Positions 1-8,240 are shown, numbered from the stretch's first letter. The stretch is DNA of 16,742 nt from SZUA-370 sp034003955 (GCA_034003955.1 JAVEXO010000054.1:1-16742), one strand, 5' to 3'. Made by a program: numbers and translations. Notes: a model not told the origin generated them from the letters alone.

Positions 1-857
1 GTCGCCACAGCCAAGCCTTCGGCCGCACCTTTTACCATGAGCACAGTAGCTACCATGTACCCTCGCTTATCTTTCCTCAGTAGCCAGAAGGCAGAGATCA
101 ATGCAGCCGGAACAAGGATACCCAAGTCAAAGGCTTGCACGAACAGAGTCGATGCCGCGTCTATGACCATGGGTGTACCCTCTCCTGAAAGCAGTGCCTG
201 CACTATCCTACCCACCCAGGCAAGACCCAGAAATAGCGCCAAACCGATACAGAGCGCTATGGCAGAACGCCTTGGATATCGTCCATCGCATGATTTTGCC
301 AATCCATCGACATCTATCGAGTACATTGAAAGCGCCATACCGAACAGAGACATAGAAAAGAGGGCAACATACAAAAGGAAGAATTCGTTGTAGGTACTTC
401 CAACAGACATCATGCCATAGCAATACGCAAAATAGCCCAGAGCTCCTGATAGCATGAGGCGACCGCCATACCCTGAGCGACCAGAAAAGGCAAAACCCGC
501 GGCTAGCAATGGTACCGCAAAGATTAGCGTGACAAGGTCCTGGGCCCGCTCCTGAGCAGCGGATGATACAGAGTCACGGCGATAGAGACCCTGGCCGTCC
601 AGAGCAACCTGTTGACCGAACAGGCTGGAAAAGGACTGGAGCCCAGAGTCCGACTCTGCTCCAGGCGCCGCACCCAGACCATAGCCGCCAGGAGCCCTTA
701 AAGCCAACCCACCTATAGCGGCGATGACGCCGCCTATTAAAACCAGTATTGATAGTGTCCTGGCGGACTTGATAGAACGCAACCGCCTAGCCTCCGAGCC
801 CGTGTTTGAGACGCTCAAGGTAAGCGGCATGTTCTTATTATCCGTTTCCATATTCAT
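1..857 (-). CDS. Polytopic membrane protein of unknown function, 3' end cut by window edge
   Basis: Reading the minus strand from the ATG at 855-857 gives 285 codons without a stop up to the left edge, so the C-terminus lies outside the window. The N-terminus (about residues 1-33) is hydrophilic. Hydrophobic segments follow at about 35-54, 108-124, 133-152, 158-180, 198-216, 240-260 and 266-285, giving roughly seven membrane spans with an extracytoplasmic loop at about 55-105. The stretch around DLGILVPAALISAFWLLR and the following GYMVATVLMVKG resembles a common family of uncharacterised integral membrane proteins; this is from memory and no function is known. A strong Shine-Dalgarno lies at 861-868. 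The second ATG at 849-851 has better spacing (9 nt against 3 nt) and may be the true start. The gene begins 16 nt after the TetR stop, so the two are probably one operon under the same operator. The regulator may control this membrane protein in response to a ligand. Confidence 0.75.
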   Translation of the reverse strand, partial: MNMETDNKNMPLTLSVSNTGSEARRLRSIKSARTLSILVLIGGVIAAIGGLALRAPGGYGLGAAPGAESDSGLQSFSSLFGQQVALDGQGLYRRDSVSSAAQERAQDLVTLIFAVPLLAAGFAFSGRSGYGGRLMLSGALGYFAYCYGMMSVGSTYNEFFLLYVALFSMSLFGMALSMYSIDVDGLAKSCDGRYPRRSAIALCIGLALFLGLAWVGRIVQALLSGEGTPMVIDAASTLFVQAFDLGILVPAALISAFWLLRKDKRGYMVATVLMVKGAAEGLAVA

Positions 858-860
858 GTG

Positions 861-868
861 CCTCCTTT
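861..868 (-). promoter_or_regulatory. Ribosome binding site AAAGGAGG that leaves two possible starts
   Basis: AAAGGAGG on the minus strand lies just upstream of the partial membrane protein and just after the TetR stop. It sits 3 nt from the ATG at 857 and 9 nt from the ATG at 851. The usual preference for 5-9 nt favours 851, but the sequence does not settle it. Confidence 0.7.
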
Positions 869-873
869 AGTAA

Positions 874-1539
874 CTAGCAAGCACGCAACCCGGCGACAAG
901 AATAACTATCTGACGCTCGATTAGTTCCTGCCGGAGGGATGTTGTATTGCACTCTTCAGCCTCAATGGCTAGTCGAGCCGCCATACCAAACATTGCAGCC
1001 CAGATGGCTTGAACCGTAGTCTCTATGTCGCATGGCCTGAACTCACCCTCTTGCATCCCCTGTTTTATTAATCCAGCCATACGAACGAAGGTTTCTCGTG
1101 TGCGGATTAGGCCTGACTTGAAGCCGTCAACTCCATCACGATTCTGTCCAAGATCCTGTAACATCACGGCCTTAAAGAGGCTCGGGTTTTGTAGTGCAAA
1201 GGTGGTGTAGGCTCTTATTCCAGAAGCCAGTGACTCTGCAGCCCTTGCCCCCGGGACTATGGCAGCATCGAGGTTAGCCTTAAGACGGGAATACCCACCC
1301 GCCACGATCGCCCCTACCAAATCTGACTTGTCCTTGAAGTGCCGATATATGGCGGCTTGCGACAGACCGACTAAGGAGCCCAGCTTCCTCATCGACAGGC
1401 TATGGTAACCCTCGGCAATCAGTAGGGCCGTCGCTGCATCCAGTATCCGTTCCGACGTACCGCAGTTTTTAGCCGGTATGTTGTTGCTGCTAGCAGGGCT
1501 TATTTTTCCTGAACTACCATCTTCTATCGGTTTTGCCAT
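874..1539 (-). CDS. TetR-family transcriptional repressor (WHG-type C-terminal domain)
   Basis: This 221-residue protein has a TetR N-terminal DNA-binding domain at about residues 28-74. The helix-turn-helix lies near 49-68, ending in QAAIYRHFKDKSDL, the classic TetR recognition-helix context. The C-terminal part contains AYTTFALQNPSLFKAVM, which resembles the WHG ligand-binding domain of TetR proteins. The ATG at 1537-1539 (MAKPIEDG) was chosen because GGGAG and AGGTG lie just upstream. A longer reading from a TTG at 1623 would translate through the operator and promoter and is rejected. The N-terminal 25 residues before the HTH are polar and unusual in length but not odd in kind. A promoter and a near-palindromic operator lie 43-100 nt upstream, so the protein very likely represses its own operon, including the membrane protein downstream. 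The ligand is unknown. Confidence 0.9.
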   Translation of the reverse strand: MAKPIEDGSSGKISPASSNNIPAKNCGTSERILDAATALLIAEGYHSLSMRKLGSLVGLSQAAIYRHFKDKSDLVGAIVAGGYSRLKANLDAAIVPGARAAESLASGIRAYTTFALQNPSLFKAVMLQDLGQNRDGVDGFKSGLIRTRETFVRMAGLIKQGMQEGEFRPCDIETTVQAIWAAMFGMAARLAIEAEECNTTSLRQELIERQIVILVAGLRAC

Positions 1540-1581
1540 AGTGGCACCTGTCTCCCAAACACTAACGCACTGCACAATAAT

Positions 1582-1613
1582 TGTTAACACCGTTAACGTT
1601 AACGATGTTAACA
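1582..1613. promoter_or_regulatory. Four-unit GTTAAC operator, probable TetR binding site
   Basis: Four GTTAAC hexamers lie at 1583-1588, 1592-1597, 1598-1603 and 1607-1612. The two 16-nt halves, 1582-1597 and 1598-1613, are inverted copies that match at 15 of 16 positions. GTTAAC is itself a palindrome, so the site is a palindrome of palindromes, suited to two repressor dimers. The right end overlaps the proposed -10 box at 1610-1615. Binding would therefore block RNA polymerase. That the adjacent TetR protein binds here is inferred from position and symmetry. Confidence 0.8.
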
Positions 1614-1639
1614 TAGCAGACAAAGAAGATACTGGTCAA
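1610..1639 (-). promoter_or_regulatory. Promoter of the tetR operon
   Basis: On the minus strand a -35 box TTGACC (1639-1634) is followed after 18 bp by TATGTT (1615-1610). Transcription would begin near 1603, inside the GTTAAC array, giving a leader of about 65 nt. The overlap of the -10 box with the operator fits autorepression. The -10 match is only 4 of 6. Confidence 0.5.
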
Positions 1640-1788
1640 GGGGAGTCAATCCTCAGAAGCCTAGATCCATAGGCTTACCATACATACCTGAGGAAAAAAG
1701 TGGGTGGGTACTAGGAAGTTTACCTTGTAAAGTCGAGCACTCTTAATGCCCCTGAAACCTGGCTAGCTTGCAGGGACCTGCTTAAACG

Positions 1789-2898
1789 CTACACGTTAAA
1801 TTTGAAAAACATCACATCTCCATCTTGGACGAGGTACTCCTTGCCTTCTATGCGGATCTTGCCGGCTGATTTGAGGGCGGATTCTGAGGCCATCGCATCG
1901 ATGTCGGCAAAGGAATAGACGTCGGCCTTTATGAAGCCTTTCTCAAAGTCTGTGTGTATGACGCCGGCGGCTTGGGGGGCCTTGTCTCCTGCCTTGAAGG
2001 TCCAGGCTCGGCACTCGTCCTTGCCCGATGTAAAGAAGGTGCGTAGTCCAAGCAGGCGATAGGCAGCGTGTATGAGTGCCGATAAACCCGATTCCTTGAG
2101 GCCTATTTCTGACAGGAATTCCAGTTTGTCTTCATCATTATCCATCTCCGACAGCTCGGCTTCAAACTTGCCGCAGATGACGACTGCCTCGGAGCCCTCG
2201 CTGGCGGCTCTGGCGCGCACGGCATCGACGTATTTGTTGCCGTTCTTGACACCATCCTCGTCGACATTGCAGACGTATACCTGCTTTTTCATAGTCAAGA
2301 GGAACCACGAGCGGGCTTCGGCAAGCTCCTCGTCTGTAAGGGCGACGGAGCGAGCAGGCTTGCCTTCCTGCAAGGCAGGCCTGACCTTGTTCAGGGCCGA
2401 CACCTCGTTCTCGGCGGCTTTCTTCTGCTCTCCGCCAAGCTGGCGCATATTCTTGACGGCTTTTTCCATGCGCTTGTCTACCGTATCCAGGTCGGCTAAT
2501 GCAAGCTCGGTGGCTATGACGTCTATGTCATTGATAGGATCGACGCGGTTGGCGACGTGGACTATGTCGGCATCCTCAAAGCAGCGGACGACATGGGCTA
2601 TGATACCTGTTTCACGTATATGAGCCAGGAATTTGTTACCCAAGCCCTCGCCCTTGGAGGCTCCTGCGACGAGGCCGGCTATGTCGACGAATTCGACGAC
2701 AGCTGGAATACGGCGTTCTGGCTGGAATAGCTCGACGAGGCGGTCGAGCCTGGGATCAGGCACCGGCACGATGCCGGTGTTTGGCTCTATGGTGCAGAAT
2801 GGATAGTTGGCCGCCTCGGCCTTGGCGCTTGATAGCGCCGAGAATATGGTCGACTTGCCAACATTGGGCAGTCCTACGATACCGCAATTCAAAGCCAT
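1789..2898 (-). CDS. ychF: Ribosome-associated GTPase/ATPase YchF (OLA1 family)
   Basis: The 369-residue product matches YchF in length (E. coli YchF is 363). Nucleotide-binding motifs are GLPNVGKST at residues 9-17 (P-loop), DIAGLV at 72-77 (G3) and NVDE at 211-214 in place of the usual NKxD. The NxxE form is the family hallmark and explains its preference for ATP over GTP. A helical insert spans about 130-200. The C-terminal TGS domain (about 285-369) includes FFTSGKDECRAWTF. YchF proteins associate with ribosomes and take part in stress responses. The ATG at 2896-2898 was chosen because GAGGA lies just upstream and the protein starts directly with the P-loop strand; a start at 2946 would add 16 unrelated residues. 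It stands alone, divergent from the aminotransferase. No clear intrinsic terminator was found downstream. Confidence 0.97.
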   Translation of the reverse strand: MALNCGIVGLPNVGKSTIFSALSSAKAEAANYPFCTIEPNTGIVPVPDPRLDRLVELFQPERRIPAVVEFVDIAGLVAGASKGEGLGNKFLAHIRETGIIAHVVRCFEDADIVHVANRVDPINDIDVIATELALADLDTVDKRMEKAVKNMRQLGGEQKKAAENEVSALNKVRPALQEGKPARSVALTDEELAEARSWFLLTMKKQVYVCNVDEDGVKNGNKYVDAVRARAASEGSEAVVICGKFEAELSEMDNDEDKLEFLSEIGLKESGLSALIHAAYRLLGLRTFFTSGKDECRAWTFKAGDKAPQAAGVIHTDFEKGFIKADVYSFADIDAMASESALKSAGKIRIEGKEYLVQDGDVMFFKFNV

Positions 2899-3021
2899 GG
2901 GGTTCCTCTGCAAGTTCAGAATAGTATCTTTGTAGAGTAGCCTCAAAGTGTGAACGGACGCAAGCGTACGAATTCCTTTAGATTAATTTTAATAGGTAAA
3001 ACTTCATTTTAATTATGTCTC

Positions 3022-3050
3022 TTTACCGATACCCTCTTAGCGTGTAGTAT
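3022..3050 (+). promoter_or_regulatory. Candidate promoter of the aminotransferase gene
   Basis: TTTACC (3022-3027) and TAGTAT (3045-3050) are 17 bp apart, 37 nt before the ATG at 3087. Each hexamer matches consensus at 4 of 6 positions, so the call rests mainly on spacing and location in the divergent intergenic region. AGGAGA at 3075-3080 is the ribosome site. Confidence 0.4.
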
Positions 3051-3086
3051 TACAGAAGACCTATATCGATTCTTAGGAGATACGCC

Positions 3087-4331
3087 ATGCCCGACTTCGG
3101 ATCCTTATTTTCTATAAATGCCAATAACATGAAGGCAAGCACCATCCGTGAATTGCTTAAACTGACCCAGAAGCCCGACATCATATCGTTTGCCGGCGGG
3201 CTGCCCGCCCCCGATGTGTTCCCCGTTGAAGACCTCCGCACAGCCGCCAACATCGTCTTCGATACCCAGGCCAAGAAGGCCCTGCAGTACGGCACGACAG
3301 AGGGCGACAACGGGCTGAGGGAGGAGATCATCAAGTTTGAGATGCGCCAGGGTGTTTCTATTCAGAAAGAAAACCTGCTAGTCGTTTCGGCAAGCCAGCA
3401 GGCCCTCGATATAGTAGCAAAGATATTCCTGGATCCGGGCGACTATGTCATAGCGGGCCGCCCTACCTACCTGGGCGCTCTCCAGGCCATACAGTCATAC
3501 TCAGCCAAGGTCCTGGGCATTCCTTTTACCAGCGCACAAGACGGCTTCGACATGGACATTCTTGAAAAGAGCTACACCGAAGCCAGGAAGGCCGGTAAGA
3601 AAATCAAATATATTTACGTGATACCAGACTTCCAGAACCCGGCCGGCTTCTGCTGGAGTCTTGAAAAGCGCAAGGCCCTGATAGAATTTGCCTACGAGAC
3701 AGGCCTCCCCATACTGGAAGACTCTCCCTACCGCGAGATACGCTTCATGGGAGACCCCATACCTTCTATTTACCAGCTCGAGCGAGAAGGCGCCAACAAG
3801 GGCGTCGTCATAAACCTCAAGACATTCTCAAAGATTCTGGCTCCCGGTACCAGAATCGGCTGGATCATGGCAGACCCCGCCATCATATCAAAATTCGTCG
3901 TCGCCAAGCAGGCCATGGATCTATGCACCAACGTCTTTACCCAGATGTGGCTGGCCGAGTACATGAGAACAGGAAAACTAGCTTCTGTCATAGATGCCAC
4001 CAAGGCCAAGTACCGGGAGAAGCGCAACATCATGGTAGCCGCCCTCGAGCGTTACATGCCAAAACGTGACGATATCAAGTGGACAAAGCCCGAAGGTGGC
4101 CTCTTCCTGTGGATAACGATGCCCTCGTTCATAGACACCGACAAACTGCTTCTCAAGGCAATAGAAAAAAAGGTTGCCTTTGTTGCGGGTTCTGGCTTCT
4201 ACATAGATGAACCAGAACACAACGCCATGCGCATGAACTTCTCCTATTCAAACCACGAACAGATAGAGGAAGGCGTCAAGCGCCTGGGCCTGGTGGTAGA
4301 AGAGGCCATCAGGGAGAGTGGTAAGGCATAG
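3087..4331 (+). CDS. PLP-dependent class I/II aminotransferase (LysN / 2-aminoadipate aminotransferase-like)
   Basis: The 414-residue protein is a fold-type I aminotransferase. ISFAGGLPAPDVFP near residues 33-46 is characteristic of the 2-aminoadipate/aromatic/MocR-like branch. PLP-binding residues are visible: N184 in DFQNPAG, D212 and Y215 in EDSPYRE, the Schiff-base lysine K249 in TFSKILAPGTRIGW, and R256 a few residues on. The C-terminal domain has GGLFLWITMP and an arginine in MRMNFSYS that would bind the substrate carboxylate. There is no N-terminal GntR helix-turn-helix, so this is an enzyme and not a MocR regulator. Members of this group transaminate 2-aminoadipate, branched-chain or aromatic amino acids with 2-oxoglutarate. 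The substrate cannot be fixed from sequence. The start is supported by AGGAGA 6 nt upstream. The gene is monocistronic, with its own promoter and terminator. Confidence 0.92.
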   Translation: MPDFGSLFSINANNMKASTIRELLKLTQKPDIISFAGGLPAPDVFPVEDLRTAANIVFDTQAKKALQYGTTEGDNGLREEIIKFEMRQGVSIQKENLLVVSASQQALDIVAKIFLDPGDYVIAGRPTYLGALQAIQSYSAKVLGIPFTSAQDGFDMDILEKSYTEARKAGKKIKYIYVIPDFQNPAGFCWSLEKRKALIEFAYETGLPILEDSPYREIRFMGDPIPSIYQLEREGANKGVVINLKTFSKILAPGTRIGWIMADPAIISKFVVAKQAMDLCTNVFTQMWLAEYMRTGKLASVIDATKAKYREKRNIMVAALERYMPKRDDIKWTKPEGGLFLWITMPSFIDTDKLLLKAIEKKVAFVAGSGFYIDEPEHNAMRMNFSYSNHEQIEEGVKRLGLVVEEAIRESGKA

Positions 4332-4355
4332 ATCTCTATTTGCAGAAGCACGTAC

Positions 4356-4394
4356 AACCGGGTCATTGGCCATGCGCCAAGAACCCGGTTTTTT
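4356..4394 (+). terminator. Intrinsic terminator of the aminotransferase gene
   Basis: AACCGGGT (4356-4363) pairs with ACCCGGTT (4383-4390). An inner TTGGC/GCCAA helix closes a five-base loop, with a small internal loop between the helices. A T-run ends at 4394. Confidence 0.9.
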
Positions 4395-4503
4395 ATACAC
4401 TTCAGCCACGAACACCAGGCATTTCTATCCACTTCCAGCCCCTCTCTTCGCCGCGAACAGAGCGCTCAATAGCGTTTCTTTCCTGTTTAGCGTATAAATT
4501 CCC

Positions 4504-4569
4504 TTGATTGCATGGTGCTGCTATTCGTATTTTATGTAACGACCCGCGTACTGTTAAGCGTTATATAAT
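4504..4569 (+). promoter_or_regulatory. Promoter region of the ABC transporter operon, two candidates
   Basis: Two candidates lie between the upstream terminator and the first gene. TTGATT (4504-4509) and TATTTT (4528-4533) are 18 bp apart. A perfect TATAAT stands at 4564-4569 but lacks a good -35 box; TGTAAC at 4535-4540 is too far, at 23 bp. Either would give a leader of about 70-105 nt. The whole 4395-4645 gap holds no gene. AAGGAG at 4635-4640 is the ribosome site. Confidence 0.45.
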
Positions 4570-4645
4570 GTCAGCGTTCAAATTCGGCGCTTCGTTCCAG
4601 CCTCGCGGAGGAACTATAGCGTGCGTAAAAGTATAAGGAGCAATC

Positions 4646-5377
4646 ATGGGTATCGTAGAATTGGTGAACGTCCGCAAGGTATATCCCTTGGGCAAGGTGC
4701 AAGTAGAGGCCGTAAAGGGCGTGTCTTTCTGTATAGAAAAAGGTGATTTTATTTCTATTGCAGGGCCATCAGGCTCTGGCAAGACGACAATACTCAACAT
4801 GGTAGGCCTCGTAGATCAGCCCACAGAGGGTGAAGTCATCCTAGACGGCAGACCAACATCAAAGCTCAATGACGCAGAACTGACGCGTCTCCGGCACGAG
4901 ACGCTTGGATTTATTTTTCAATCTTTCAATCTAATTCCGGTACTCAATGTCTGGGAAAACATAGAATTTCCCTTGCTCCTTGGAAAGACACGCGTTTCCA
5001 AGGATGAGAAGAAGGACTGGATAGACCATCTTATAGAAGAAGTGGGCCTGTCAGACTGGCGCAAGCACAAACCAAACGAACTTTCAGGTGGGCAACGCCA
5101 GCGCGTAGCCATAGCCAGGGCCCTGGTTACGAAGCCACAGATAGTCCTGGCCGACGAGCCTACGGCTAACCTGGACAGCGTTACGGGAGAGCAGATACTC
5201 GATCTCATGAAGAAGATCAACCGTGAACTAGAGACGACATTCATATTCAGTACCCACGATGCACGAATTGTAGAGACAGCCGACCATATCATCCGCCTCC
5301 GTGACGGCCTCATAACCGAGAACCGTCGCAGAGATGAAGCGGTAGGAGCCGCCTGCGTGAGCGGCAGTGAGGCCTGA
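4646..5377 (+). CDS. ABC transporter ATP-binding protein, LolD/MacB-like
   Basis: The 243-residue protein is a complete ATPase of the LolD/MacB/FtsE branch. The Walker A GPSGSGKTT is at residues 40-48, the Q-loop glutamine at Q92 (FQSFNLIP), the signature LSGGQRQR at 146-153, the Walker B VLADEPTANLD at 167-177 with D170 and E171, and the switch histidine H204 in STHD. It would power conformational work by FtsX-type permeases and not classical pore transport. The start has AAGGAG 5 nt upstream. It is the first gene of a five-gene operon and its stop lies 2 nt before the first permease start, a sign of tight coupling. Partner genes favour LolD-like extraction of lipoprotein or lipid from the inner membrane over MacB-type drug efflux: a LolA-like protein is present and no MacA-type adaptor is encoded here. 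Confidence 0.95.
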   Translation: MGIVELVNVRKVYPLGKVQVEAVKGVSFCIEKGDFISIAGPSGSGKTTILNMVGLVDQPTEGEVILDGRPTSKLNDAELTRLRHETLGFIFQSFNLIPVLNVWENIEFPLLLGKTRVSKDEKKDWIDHLIEEVGLSDWRKHKPNELSGGQRQRVAIARALVTKPQIVLADEPTANLDSVTGEQILDLMKKINRELETTFIFSTHDARIVETADHIIRLRDGLITENRRRDEAVGAACVSGSEA

Positions 5378-5379
5378 TC

Positions 5380-6897
5380 ATGCCCGTGACACTGCGCATG
5401 GCCTTACGCAACCTTGTAGAGCATAAGGCAAAGAGCCTCATAGTAGGCGTTCTCCTCGCCCTCGGCATGCTCATCATGGTACTAGGCAACTCGTTTCTAG
5501 ACGCCTCAAAGCGTGGCATAGAGACGTCGTTTACAAAAAACTACACGGGTGACGTCATAATAACAGGCATTGCCGACGGCCCCGTCTCTCTTTTCGGGGT
5601 TCAGTCTGTAGGTGGCCTCGAGACGACGCCGACCATTCCCGACTATGAGAGGGTCTTTGAATATGTATCGGGCCTGCCTGGGGTGCAGACGGCGTCCGGT
5701 ACGGCTACAGGATTCGGCCTACTTACCAACGAGGCAGGAGAGCTGGAGAGACCCGAAGAGGAAGCTGAGGAGGGAGACATGATGTCTGCCTTCGTCATGC
5801 TTTTTGGTGTCGACGCAGAGAACTACTGGGATCTATTCAATGAGGTTCAAGTAGTGGACGGCCAGTATCTTACGCCCGGAGAGAGTGGCGTAATGCTGGC
5901 CTCCGACAGGATGGAAAAGATTGGTAAGTACCTAAAGCGCGAGCTGAAGGTGGGAGACGAGATCCTTATTCAGGGTATGGGCGGCTCGGGAATGAGGCTA
6001 CGAAGTGCCAGGATAGTTGGTACGTTCAAACGAGTCTCGGACGGTGCAGGGCCCGAGCAGCTCACCTATATAGACATCGACACCCTGCGCGTACTCACAG
6101 GCATGACGGTAGGCGCTTCAGAGGATATTACACTAAGCTCGGCACAGACAGACATGCTGGCCATTGACGACCTGGATTCATTGTTTGATGAGGATTCCTT
6201 TGGCACCATCGACTCAAGCGCTCCGGCACCTGCTACTACCAGATTTACCGAGGCTTCTATAGGAGCCTTGCTGGGAGACACGAGTTCCAGAGAGAGACTC
6301 AACGCCGCCGATACAGGTGCCTGGCATTCAATACTGCTCAGACTCGACGAACCTGCCAAGACTCGTTCCTTCGTGGCTGGGCTCAACGCCTGGTTCGAGG
6401 AAGAGGGCATCGCGGCTCAGGCAGGAGACTGGCAAAAGGCTGCGGGCCCCTACGCCCAGTCTGTAGACGTGCTCAGGATAGTCTTTACGGTGGCTATAGT
6501 CATACTGGCCGTCGTCGCCATCATCATCATCATGAATACGCTTGTCGTCTCCATAATAGAGCGCACCGGCGAGATAGGTACCATGCGTGCCTTAGGCGGA
6601 GGCAAACAATTCGTCCGAAACCTGTTTGCGGCGGAAACGGTCACACTATCGGTCGTCTTCGGCATCGTAGGCATCGCACTGTCCTTCCTGGCGGCAGCCA
6701 TAGTCAACGCCATAGGCATAGAGGCCTCAAACGAATTCCTGCAGATACTCTTCGGAGGCAAGGTGTTACGTGCCGTCATCAACCCGCTGATGCTCGTTGG
6801 GTCTATGGCAATCATAGTCATGGTAGGGCTCGTAGCCAGCATCTATCCTGTCAGCGTAGCGCTCCGCATTCAGCCGGTGCAGGCCATGCAAGCATAA
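5380..6897 (+). CDS. ABC transporter permease 1, FtsX/LolC/MacB type, with acidic periplasmic insert
   Basis: The 505-residue protein has the four-span MacB/LolC topology: one membrane segment at about 19-37, a long periplasmic domain at about 40-360, then three segments at about 365-390, 420-447 and 470-492. The FtsX domain carries ERTGEIGTMRALGG (394-407), the cytoplasmic coupling stretch that contacts the ATPase. The protein ends in a typical IQPVQAMQA tail. The periplasmic domain holds two acidic stretches, around 119-133 (Glu-rich) and around 256-280 (Asp/Ser-rich, then APAPATT), which look like loops added to the core and make it longer than permease 2. The ATG follows the ATPase stop by 2 nt. 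A purine-rich GTGAGG within the end of the ATPase gene may serve as ribosome site. It probably forms a heterodimer with the next gene product, as LolC and LolE do. Confidence 0.93.
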   Translation: MPVTLRMALRNLVEHKAKSLIVGVLLALGMLIMVLGNSFLDASKRGIETSFTKNYTGDVIITGIADGPVSLFGVQSVGGLETTPTIPDYERVFEYVSGLPGVQTASGTATGFGLLTNEAGELERPEEEAEEGDMMSAFVMLFGVDAENYWDLFNEVQVVDGQYLTPGESGVMLASDRMEKIGKYLKRELKVGDEILIQGMGGSGMRLRSARIVGTFKRVSDGAGPEQLTYIDIDTLRVLTGMTVGASEDITLSSAQTDMLAIDDLDSLFDEDSFGTIDSSAPAPATTRFTEASIGALLGDTSSRERLNAADTGAWHSILLRLDEPAKTRSFVAGLNAWFEEEGIAAQAGDWQKAAGPYAQSVDVLRIVFTVAIVILAVVAIIIIMNTLVVSIIERTGEIGTMRALGGGKQFVRNLFAAETVTLSVVFGIVGIALSFLAAAIVNAIGIEASNEFLQILFGGKVLRAVINPLMLVGSMAIIVMVGLVASIYPVSVALRIQPVQAMQA

Positions 6898-6906
6898 GGG
6901 GATATC

Positions 6907-8226
6907 GTGAATACCATAGCCAATATTGCACTAAGAAATTTAACCAGGCAGAAGAAGAGAACGATACTGCTCGGCAGCGCCATAGCCTTTGGTGTGATGA
7001 TAGTTACCCTCATCAATGGCTTTGCCGGTTCTTTTACAACAAATGTATCGGAGAACTTCTCCAACCTGATGGCAGGTCATATATTCATCAGCGGCACCGA
7101 GAAAGGCGCAAACGACAAGGATATTTCAGTCATACGTGACGATAGGGCCTTGACGGCTGCCGTCGAAGCCTCCGGGTCGCCTGTGAAGTACGTGACCAGA
7201 CGCTCCGCTTTCTCAGGCACGCTTATTTTCGAAGGCAAGAAGATACCTAATTCAATAGACGGAGCCAATCTGGAGCATGAGACATTTCTTCAGGAACGCC
7301 TTCTACTCAAGGCCGGGTCATGGGACTCTATGAAGGAAAAAACATCTCTCATCCTGTCTGAGAAGATAGCCAAGAAACTAAACGTCAACGTGGGCGACCG
7401 TATACTCGTCCAGATGGAGACCGTGACAGGCCAGAATAACGTCGGAGAGTTCTCACTGGCGGGCATCAGCTACGATGCGGGTATATTCGGGCAGATGCGC
7501 TCATACGCAAACCTGTCATATGTCAACGAGCTCTTGGGTTTAAAGCCAGGCGAATACCAGACAATGGGCATCATGCTCGATGGATTAAAGCATACCGAAG
7601 GCTCGGCAGATGCCATATTTGCAGGCTTAGAGGGATCGGTTCAGCTGTTCGAACGCGGTGTCAAGGACGAGAACGGAGCCGAAACACCCTTCCAGGCTCT
7701 GATGCGCCAGCAAAAGAAGGAAAGCTGGGAAGGCGTGCGCTACCGCCTCGTTACCATCAACGAGATGCTGTCCCAGATACAACAAATTGTCGTAGCCCTC
7801 GATTCTACGGCTGCCGTCATACTCGTGGTGCTCTTCATTATAATTATGGTTGGCATTACCAATACCTTTAGCATGGTCATGTTTGAGCGTATAGCTGAGA
7901 TAGGCACTATGCGCGCCCTGGGCGTTCAACGAGGCGGTGTCCGCTCCATGTTCCTCTATGAGGCGGTATTCCTGGCACTTGGAGGAGCCGTAGCAGGCAT
8001 TCTGCTGGCTCTAGGAGCGATGGGCATCATATCGCTCTTTGACTTTGGTATGGACAGCCCGGCCTTCATCATCATGAAGAATGGCCATCTATCATTCTTC
8101 CTCCCGCCAGCCAAGGCCGTACTCAACATAGCAATCATCGCTCTCTTGACGCTCATCGCCGTTGCCAGCCCTGCGGCCAAGGCAGCAAAGCTGACGCCCG
8201 CCGAGGCGCTCAGAACCCAGAAGTAA
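6907..8226 (+). CDS. ABC transporter permease 2, FtsX/LolE type
   Basis: The 439-residue protein has the same plan as permease 1: a first membrane segment at about 20-41, a periplasmic domain at about 45-298, and three segments at about 300-325, 350-377 and 405-425. ERIAEIGTMRALG (327-339) is the FtsX coupling motif and the tail LTPAEALRTQK is typical of the family. The start is a GTG at 6907, supported by AAGGGG a few nucleotides upstream and by the family-typical beginning IALRNLTRQKKRT. It begins 9 nt after the permease 1 stop. The two permeases differ strongly in sequence and length, which points to a heterodimer and not a duplicated homodimer. Confidence 0.93.
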   Translation: MNTIANIALRNLTRQKKRTILLGSAIAFGVMIVTLINGFAGSFTTNVSENFSNLMAGHIFISGTEKGANDKDISVIRDDRALTAAVEASGSPVKYVTRRSAFSGTLIFEGKKIPNSIDGANLEHETFLQERLLLKAGSWDSMKEKTSLILSEKIAKKLNVNVGDRILVQMETVTGQNNVGEFSLAGISYDAGIFGQMRSYANLSYVNELLGLKPGEYQTMGIMLDGLKHTEGSADAIFAGLEGSVQLFERGVKDENGAETPFQALMRQQKKESWEGVRYRLVTINEMLSQIQQIVVALDSTAAVILVVLFIIIMVGITNTFSMVMFERIAEIGTMRALGVQRGGVRSMFLYEAVFLALGGAVAGILLALGAMGIISLFDFGMDSPAFIIMKNGHLSFFLPPAKAVLNIAIIALLTLIAVASPAAKAAKLTPAEALRTQK

Positions 8227-8240
8227 GAAAGGTCTATAGC

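Noticed and set aside
1540..1623. N-terminal extension of the TetR protein from a TTG at 1623
   Set aside because: It would translate through the operator and the -10 box. The ATG at 1539 has a ribosome site and gives a normal TetR length.
1640..1788. Terminator for ychF in the following gap
   Set aside because: The best hairpin (GCAG/CTGC near 1768-1779) has only four pairs and no T-run.
2072..2623. Plus-strand open frame of 183 codons inside ychF
   Set aside because: It is Ser-rich low-complexity sequence typical of the antisense of a real gene, with no family resemblance and no ribosome site.
2899..2946. YchF start 16 residues upstream at 2946
   Set aside because: YchF proteins begin directly with the P-loop strand, and GAGGA stands before the ATG at 2898.
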